Below are positions 59,585 to 64,000 of a DNA stretch of 64,000 nt, piece by piece; within the stretch, counting starts at the first letter, position 1, and every line of letters starts with the position of its first letter. A program made the translations under genes and the position numbers. The stretch is from Streptacidiphilus melanogenes (GTDB lineage Bacteria; Actinomycetota; Actinomycetes; Streptomycetales; Streptomycetaceae): NCBI RefSeq assembly GCF_000787835.1, contig NZ_BBPP01000044.1:1-64000 (forward strand). The letters run 5' to 3'. The notes under the pieces were generated by a model. That model ran no database searches. It was not told the DNA's origin and worked only from the letters and a program-made list of their open reading frames with translations.

Positions 59585-60601
59585 GTGGGGCGGATCAAGG
59601 GCTGCATCGGGATAGCGCTGCTGGCGGGGGCGGTGGTGGCCGGCGCGAGCGGTTGCGGGGGGAGCGTGTCCGCCGGGGCGGGCGCTGCATCAGGCCCGCA
59701 GGCAGGCGCGAGTGCGAGCACGGGGGCGGGTTCGGGTGGGGGTGGCAGCGTGAGCGCCTCGCCGACGCGCCCGGCCGGTCCGCCGATGCTGTTGAACACC
59801 ATCGCCCCGGCCGACGGCAGCACGGTCGGCGTCGCGATGCCGATCTCCATCGCGTTCACCAAGCCGGTCGCGCCCTCCGCGCGTAAGACGGTCGAACAGC
59901 ACCTCAAGGTCACCACCTCGGCGCCGGTCACCGGCGCCTGGCACTGGTTCGGCGACGCCCGTGTCGACTGGCGGCCGCAGACCTACTGGAAGCCCGGCAC
60001 CAAGGTCACCGTCACGGCGGCCCTGCAGGGTGTGGCGGACGGCAACGGCCGGTACGGCACCCACGCCTACACGCACAGCTTCACCATCGGTCCCGACATC
60101 GAGACCACCGTCAGCGTTCCCGGGCACACCATGGTGGTCAAGCGCGACGGCGCGGTCGTCAGGACGATGCCCATCGACGCCGGCAGCCCCTCGTTCCCGT
60201 CCTGGGACGGCACGATGGCCGTGATGGACAAGCAGCCCGAAGTGCACATGACCTCCTGCAGCGTCCACATCACCTGCGACCCGAAGAACCCCAACTTCTA
60301 CGACCTGACCCTGCCCTGGGACGTCCACCTGACCGGCTCCGGCACGTACGTCCACTACTCCGACGGCGACAAGCACCCCGGGCACAGCGTCGGCTCGCAC
60401 GGCTGCGTTCACCTGTCCATGACCGACGCGACATGGTTCTACGACTACGTCCACGTGGGGGACCCCGTCACCATCACCGGCTCCCCGCGCGGCGCCGCGC
60501 TGGCGGACAACGGCTACGCGTCCTTCGATCTCACCTGGCCGCAGTGGCTCGCGGGCAGCGCGAACGGCCCGGAGACCACCACGGCCGGCGCCTCCGCCTG
60601 A
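59585..60601 (+). CDS. L,D-transpeptidase (YkuD family) lipoprotein
   Basis: A 338-aa cell-wall enzyme that makes 3-3 peptidoglycan cross-links. The signal peptide ends in the lipobox ASGC, then a Ser/Gly linker. An Ig-like domain (about 70-160, from LNTIAPADGSTVGVAMPI) precedes the YkuD domain, whose catalytic motif is SVGSHGCVHLSMTDATWFYD. GGAG lies 7 bases before GTG 59585. Two further cysteines in TSCSVHITC may bind each other. The architecture matches actinobacterial Ldt proteins, anchored to the outer face of the membrane. Confidence 0.88.
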   Translation: MGRIKGCIGIALLAGAVVAGASGCGGSVSAGAGAASGPQAGASASTGAGSGGGGSVSASPTRPAGPPMLLNTIAPADGSTVGVAMPISIAFTKPVAPSARKTVEQHLKVTTSAPVTGAWHWFGDARVDWRPQTYWKPGTKVTVTAALQGVADGNGRYGTHAYTHSFTIGPDIETTVSVPGHTMVVKRDGAVVRTMPIDAGSPSFPSWDGTMAVMDKQPEVHMTSCSVHITCDPKNPNFYDLTLPWDVHLTGSGTYVHYSDGDKHPGHSVGSHGCVHLSMTDATWFYDYVHVGDPVTITGSPRGAALADNGYASFDLTWPQWLAGSANGPETTTAGASA

Positions 60602-60608
60602 CCTGCGG

Positions 60609-61019
60609 TCACGGCTCCTGGTCGGCCCCGGTCGGGGGTGGGGGTTCGGCGTCGATGCGGGCGAGTTCCGCGTCCGTGAGCAGCCGGGAGCGGATGAGGA
60701 AGCGGACGCCTTCCGGTGCTTCGATCGAGAAGCCGCTGCCGCGGCCGGGGACGACGTCGACGGTGAGGTGGGTGTGCTGCCAGTAGGCGAACTGGTCGGC
60801 GCTCATCCAGAACGGCGTGTCGTCGTCGAGGACGCCCAGCAGCACGTCCCGCGCGCCGACGCGGAACTCGCCGCGTGGGTAGCACATGGGCGCGCTGCCG
60901 TCGCAGCATCCGCCGGACTGGTGGAACATCAGCGGGCCGTGCTGACCGGCCAGCCGCCGCAGGAGCGCGGCGGCCGGCTCGGTCAGCTCCACCCGCGCGG
61001 TGCGCGGGGCGGCGCCCAT
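60609..61019 (-). CDS. DUF779 family protein, aldehyde dehydrogenase partner
   Basis: A 136-aa protein. FHQSGGCCDGSAPMCYPRGEF holds the cysteine cluster of DUF779, which may bind metal. ADQFAYWQHTHLTVDVVPGRGSGFSIE is also typical. ATG 61019 shares one base with the stop of the aldehyde dehydrogenase gene (TGATG), so translation is coupled. The family nearly always accompanies this type of dehydrogenase; its job is unknown. Confidence 0.85.
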   Translation of the reverse strand: MGAAPRTARVELTEPAAALLRRLAGQHGPLMFHQSGGCCDGSAPMCYPRGEFRVGARDVLLGVLDDDTPFWMSADQFAYWQHTHLTVDVVPGRGSGFSIEAPEGVRFLIRSRLLTDAELARIDAEPPPPTGADQEP

Positions 61020-62536
61020 CAGAAGAAGCCGAGCTTCTTGTCGGAGTAGCTCACCAGCAGGTTCTTGGTCTGCTGGTAGTGGTCCAGCATCATCTTGTGG
61101 TTCTCGCGCCCGATCCCGGACTTCTTGAAGCCACCGAACGCTGCATGAGCAGGGTACAAATGGTACGAATTGGTCCAGACGCGGCCGGCCTTGATGGCGC
61201 GTCCGAAGCGGTAGGCGGTGTTGCCGTCGCGGGTCCAGACGCCGGCGCCGAGGCCGTAGAGGGTGTCGTTGGCGATGGCCAGGGCCTGGTCCTGGGTGTC
61301 GAAGGTGGTGACGGAGACGACGGGGCCGAAGATCTCCTCCTGGAAGATCCGCATGTCGTTGCGGCCCTTGAAGATGGTGGGTTCGATGTAGTAGCCGCCT
61401 TCGAGGCCGGTGACCTTGCGGGGGCCGCCGCCGGTGAGGATCTGGGCGCCTTCCTTGGTGCCGATGTCGATGTAGGAGAGGATCTTCTCGTACTGGTCGT
61501 TGCTGGCCTGTGCGCCGATCATGGTGGCGGGGTCGAGGGGGTCGCCGCCGACGATGGCTTCGGTGCGGGCGATGCAGCGGGCCATGAACTCGTCGTAGAT
61601 GGAGGAGTGGACCAGGGCGCGGGAGGGGCAGGTGCAGACCTCGCCCTGGTTGAGGGCGAACATGACGAACCCTTCGACGGCCTTGTCGAGGTAGTCGTCG
61701 TCGTGGGCGGTGACGTCGGGCAGGAAGATGTTGGGGCTCTTGCCGCCGAGTTCGAGGGTGACGGGGATGATGTTCTCGGAGGCGTACTGCATGATCAGGC
61801 GTCCGGTGGTGGTCTCACCGGTGAACGCGACCTTGGCGACGCGGGGGCTGGAGGCGAGGGGCTTGCCTGCTTCGACGCCGTAGCCGTTGACGATGTTGAC
61901 GACGCCGGGCGGGAGCAGGTCGGCGATGAGTTCCATCACGACCAGGATGCTGACGGGGGTCTGCTCGGCCGGCTTGATGACGACGCAGTTGCCGGCGGCC
62001 AGCGCCGGTGCGAGCTTCCACGCGGCCATGAGGATGGGGAAGTTCCAGGGGATGATCTGGCCGACGACGCCGAGGGGCTCGTGGAAGTGGTAGGCGACGG
62101 TGTCCTCGTCGATCTGCGAGATGCTGCCTTCCTGGGCCCGCACCATGCCGGCGAAGTAGCGGAAGTGGTCCACCGTCAGCGGGAGGTCCGCCGCCAGGGT
62201 CTCGCGGACGGGTTTGCCGTTCTCCCAGGTCTCGGTGAGGGCGAGGACTTCGAGGTGCTGTTCGATGCGGTCGGCGATGCGGTTGAGGGTGTTGGCGCGT
62301 TCGGTGGGTGAGGTCTTGCCCCAGGCGTCGGCGGCGCGGTGGGCTGCGTCGAGGGCGCGTTCGATGTCGGGTGCGGTGGAGCGGGCGACCTGGCAGAACG
62401 TCTCGCCGGTGACGGGGCTGGGGTTGTCGAAGTACTGGCCCTCGGCGGGCGCGGCCCAGTCGCCGCCGATGAAGTTGTCGTAGCGGGGCTTGAAGTTGAA
62501 GATGCTGCCCTCGGTCCCGGGCTGGGCGTAGACCAT
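61019..62536 (-). CDS. NAD+-dependent aldehyde dehydrogenase, ExaC/AldA-like
   Basis: A 505-aa enzyme that oxidises aldehydes, probably acetaldehyde, to acids. [34 protein letters not shown] with the general base, and [17 protein letters not shown] with the catalytic Cys are all intact, as is [18 protein letters not shown] is characteristic of the ExaC/AcoD type. GAGGAG lies 6 bases before ATG 62536. It is followed directly by DUF779. A GAF-domain regulator of the usual controlling type lies at 52093-53553. Confidence 0.9.
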   Translation of the reverse strand: MVYAQPGTEGSIFNFKPRYDNFIGGDWAAPAEGQYFDNPSPVTGETFCQVARSTAPDIERALDAAHRAADAWGKTSPTERANTLNRIADRIEQHLEVLALTETWENGKPVRETLAADLPLTVDHFRYFAGMVRAQEGSISQIDEDTVAYHFHEPLGVVGQIIPWNFPILMAAWKLAPALAAGNCVVIKPAEQTPVSILVVMELIADLLPPGVVNIVNGYGVEAGKPLASSPRVAKVAFTGETTTGRLIMQYASENIIPVTLELGGKSPNIFLPDVTAHDDDYLDKAVEGFVMFALNQGEVCTCPSRALVHSSIYDEFMARCIARTEAIVGGDPLDPATMIGAQASNDQYEKILSYIDIGTKEGAQILTGGGPRKVTGLEGGYYIEPTIFKGRNDMRIFQEEIFGPVVSVTTFDTQDQALAIANDTLYGLGAGVWTRDGNTAYRFGRAIKAGRVWTNSYHLYPAHAAFGGFKKSGIGRENHKMMLDHYQQTKNLLVSYSDKKLGFF

Positions 62537-63114
62537 GTCGAGCTCCTCATCGAGCGTCGGGTGGGTTCCCGGGACACTCTTGCCGCCCAAGGTTGGCGAA
62601 AGGTTGGCGCGGATCGCGGGCAGCCGACCCACCGCCGCGCAGGGGGAGCAAACCGAGCCGACCCCAGTGGCCCGCCGCGTCGACGGCACGATCCGGACGT
62701 CGGCCGAGTGGGAGCGAGCGTGACAGCAATCAGCGGCGGGGTGGCATCACACGTTGGGCGTAGGCCTGGATGGTTCGACGGCCCGCAGGCGCACCCTCGG
62801 GAAGCTGGCATTCTGGCCGAGTTTGGTCGTGTTCGGCCGGCTCGATCTCGAGCGAGCAGAGGACCGGGTCGGATAGAGGCCAGACGGCCCATCAGGGGTG
62901 CACGCCGAATTGACGATCCGTCAGGAGAGTCAAGCCCGTGCTGCGGTGCTCGAAGACTCCCAGTCCTGGCGCGGCGGCCAGGCGAAATCGGAGACGGACG
63001 TCCGGCCTGGGGCCGAGGTCGGCTGTGGCGCGGCCTTGAGGTCCGCGGGTGCCTCATCCGCGGCGGGGGCGAATTCGAGCGCGGCGTCCTGGTCAAACGT
63101 GACACCGTGGCCGC
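62537..63114. other. 578-bp region without a clear gene, upstream of the aldehyde dehydrogenase and acyltransferase genes
   Basis: The GC content is lower than in the neighbouring genes, and no frame has consistent third-position GC on either strand. It contains the palindrome TTGACGATCCGTCAG near 62912 and GCTCGATCTCGAGC near 62840. It should hold divergent promoters for 62536 (minus) and 63115 (plus). Confidence 0.5.
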
Positions 63115-64000
63115 ATGGGCATCAAAGACCGGGTCATCGGGTGCGGCTATGGAGCCGCCTGGTCACTGATCGGGGTCATGCCGGAGGGCATGGCCTACCG
63201 TATGTTCGACCGTATCGCCGACGGTCTCTGGAAGCGGCGCGGCACGCAGGTCCTGCAGTTGGAGGCGAACCTCCTCAGGGTCCTGGGAAAGGACACGACG
63301 CCGGAGCTTCTCGCCGCGACGTCCCGCAAGGGTATGCGATCGGCCCTGCGGTACTACAGCGAGGCGTTCCGGATGAACGGGTGGGACCAGAAGCGCATCG
63401 TGGACAGTGTCGACATCGCGGACGAAGATCGTGCACGTATCGCCGAGGTGGTCCACTCAGACCGCGGCGCCGTGCTGGCGCTCGGCCACACCGGCAACTA
63501 CGACCACGCCGGAGCATGGCTCATCGTGACGCACTCCATCGAGTTCACCACGGTCGCCGAGAACCTCAAGCCCGAGGCGGTCGCTGAACGATTCTGGAAC
63601 TACCGCCGCAAGCTCGGGATGGAAGTGCTGCCGCACGACGGCGGACCATCAGTCTTCGGGACCCTGGCGCGGCGGCTTCGGGAGGGCCGCACCGTCTGCC
63701 TCGTCGCAGATCGCGACCTCGGCGCCTCCGGGATCGCAGTGAACCTCTTCGGCGAGACCACGCGGATGGCCGCCGGACCGGCGGCGCTCGCAGTACGGAC
63801 CAACTGCGGGCTGTATCCGGTGAACCTCTGGTACTCGGGTCCGGGCCGGATGGGTATCAGAGTCCATCCGGAGATCCCGGTGCCTTCCGAAGGCACTCGG
63901 CAGGAGAAAATCGCCCGGATGACTCAAGCGCTTGCAGACGCCTACGCGGAGGGGATCGCCGCCCATCCCGAGGACTGGCACATGTTGCAGAAGTACTTCC
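63115..64000 (+). CDS. Lysophospholipid/PIM acyltransferase (PatA/LpxL family), cut by the window end
   Basis: The first 295 codons of a membrane-associated acyltransferase. LALGHTGNYDHAGAW holds the HX4D catalytic motif (His-Thr-Gly-Asn-Tyr-Asp), and GRTVCLVADRDLG and LALAVR-like segments follow as in LpxL/HtrB enzymes. GIAAHPEDWHMLQKYF matches the C-terminal region. The actinobacterial relative acylates phosphatidylinositol mannosides. ATG 63115 is the only sensible start. The PIM mannosyltransferase and pgsA genes that usually adjoin are not upstream, so this may be an extra copy. Confidence 0.85.
   Translation, partial: MGIKDRVIGCGYGAAWSLIGVMPEGMAYRMFDRIADGLWKRRGTQVLQLEANLLRVLGKDTTPELLAATSRKGMRSALRYYSEAFRMNGWDQKRIVDSVDIADEDRARIAEVVHSDRGAVLALGHTGNYDHAGAWLIVTHSIEFTTVAENLKPEAVAERFWNYRRKLGMEVLPHDGGPSVFGTLARRLREGRTVCLVADRDLGASGIAVNLFGETTRMAAGPAALAVRTNCGLYPVNLWYSGPGRMGIRVHPEIPVPSEGTRQEKIARMTQALADAYAEGIAAHPEDWHMLQKYF

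Overview
The window is high-GC actinomycete DNA. The strong G/C third-codon bias, many GTG starts, rare TTA codons, SpoIIE-type phosphatases with ATPase domains, a PIM-type acyltransferase and an IdeR/DmdR-like iron box all fit the Streptomycetaceae (Streptomyces, Kitasatospora, Streptacidiphilus or a close relative). I see no rRNA, tRNA, CRISPR array, insertion sequence or plasmid origin. At least ten genes have a TANNNT -10 box only 5-8 bases before the start codon and no Shine-Dalgarno sequence, so leaderless mRNAs look common.

Layout. 1-95: tail of a gene and its terminator. 262-4135: a ferric-iron ABC transporter operon behind an iron box. 4155-14137: an apparent conflict or stress-signalling island. 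It holds a KAP P-loop NTPase fused to an atypical receiver domain, a five-gene operon (SWIM protein, unknown protein, VWA protein, MoxR ATPase, DUF5682-like protein) and a two-helix membrane protein of the TRADD-N-associated type. The KAP and membrane genes each carry a TTA codon. 14258-18996: DHA2 exporter, SLOG-fold protein, secreted lipoprotein with an HNH-like motif, Tat-exported GH47 mannosidase. 19163-29305: NDH-2, a HipA-like kinase with DUF3037, a DUF2332 protein, an MFS exporter with its TetR regulator and two tandem operators, a membrane protein, and purB.

29388-45538: an amine or betaine uptake and catabolism region. On the minus strand are a TetR regulator with a Rieske oxygenase, and a PotD/B/C/A-type ABC transporter followed by a flavin amine oxidase and an aldehyde dehydrogenase. 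Divergent from these are a small unknown protein, a NuoF-like flavoprotein, a 3Fe-4S ferredoxin, an NDP-forming acyl-CoA synthetase and two tandem acyl-CoA dehydrogenases. A palindrome between the two arms is a good candidate operator. Together the genes suggest import, oxidation to an acid, CoA activation and dehydrogenation; the substrate is not fixed by sequence.

45765-64000: mixed genes. They include a YegP-like protein, alpha/beta hydrolases, a GNAT enzyme, a large GAF/PP2C/ATPase phosphatase divergent from a GAF transcription factor, an HIT-family hydrolase, two decayed gene remnants, two DJ-1/PfpI proteins, a cold-shock protein, an esterase divergent from an OhrR-type regulator, an L,D-transpeptidase, an aldehyde dehydrogenase with DUF779, and a PIM-type acyltransferase cut by the window end.
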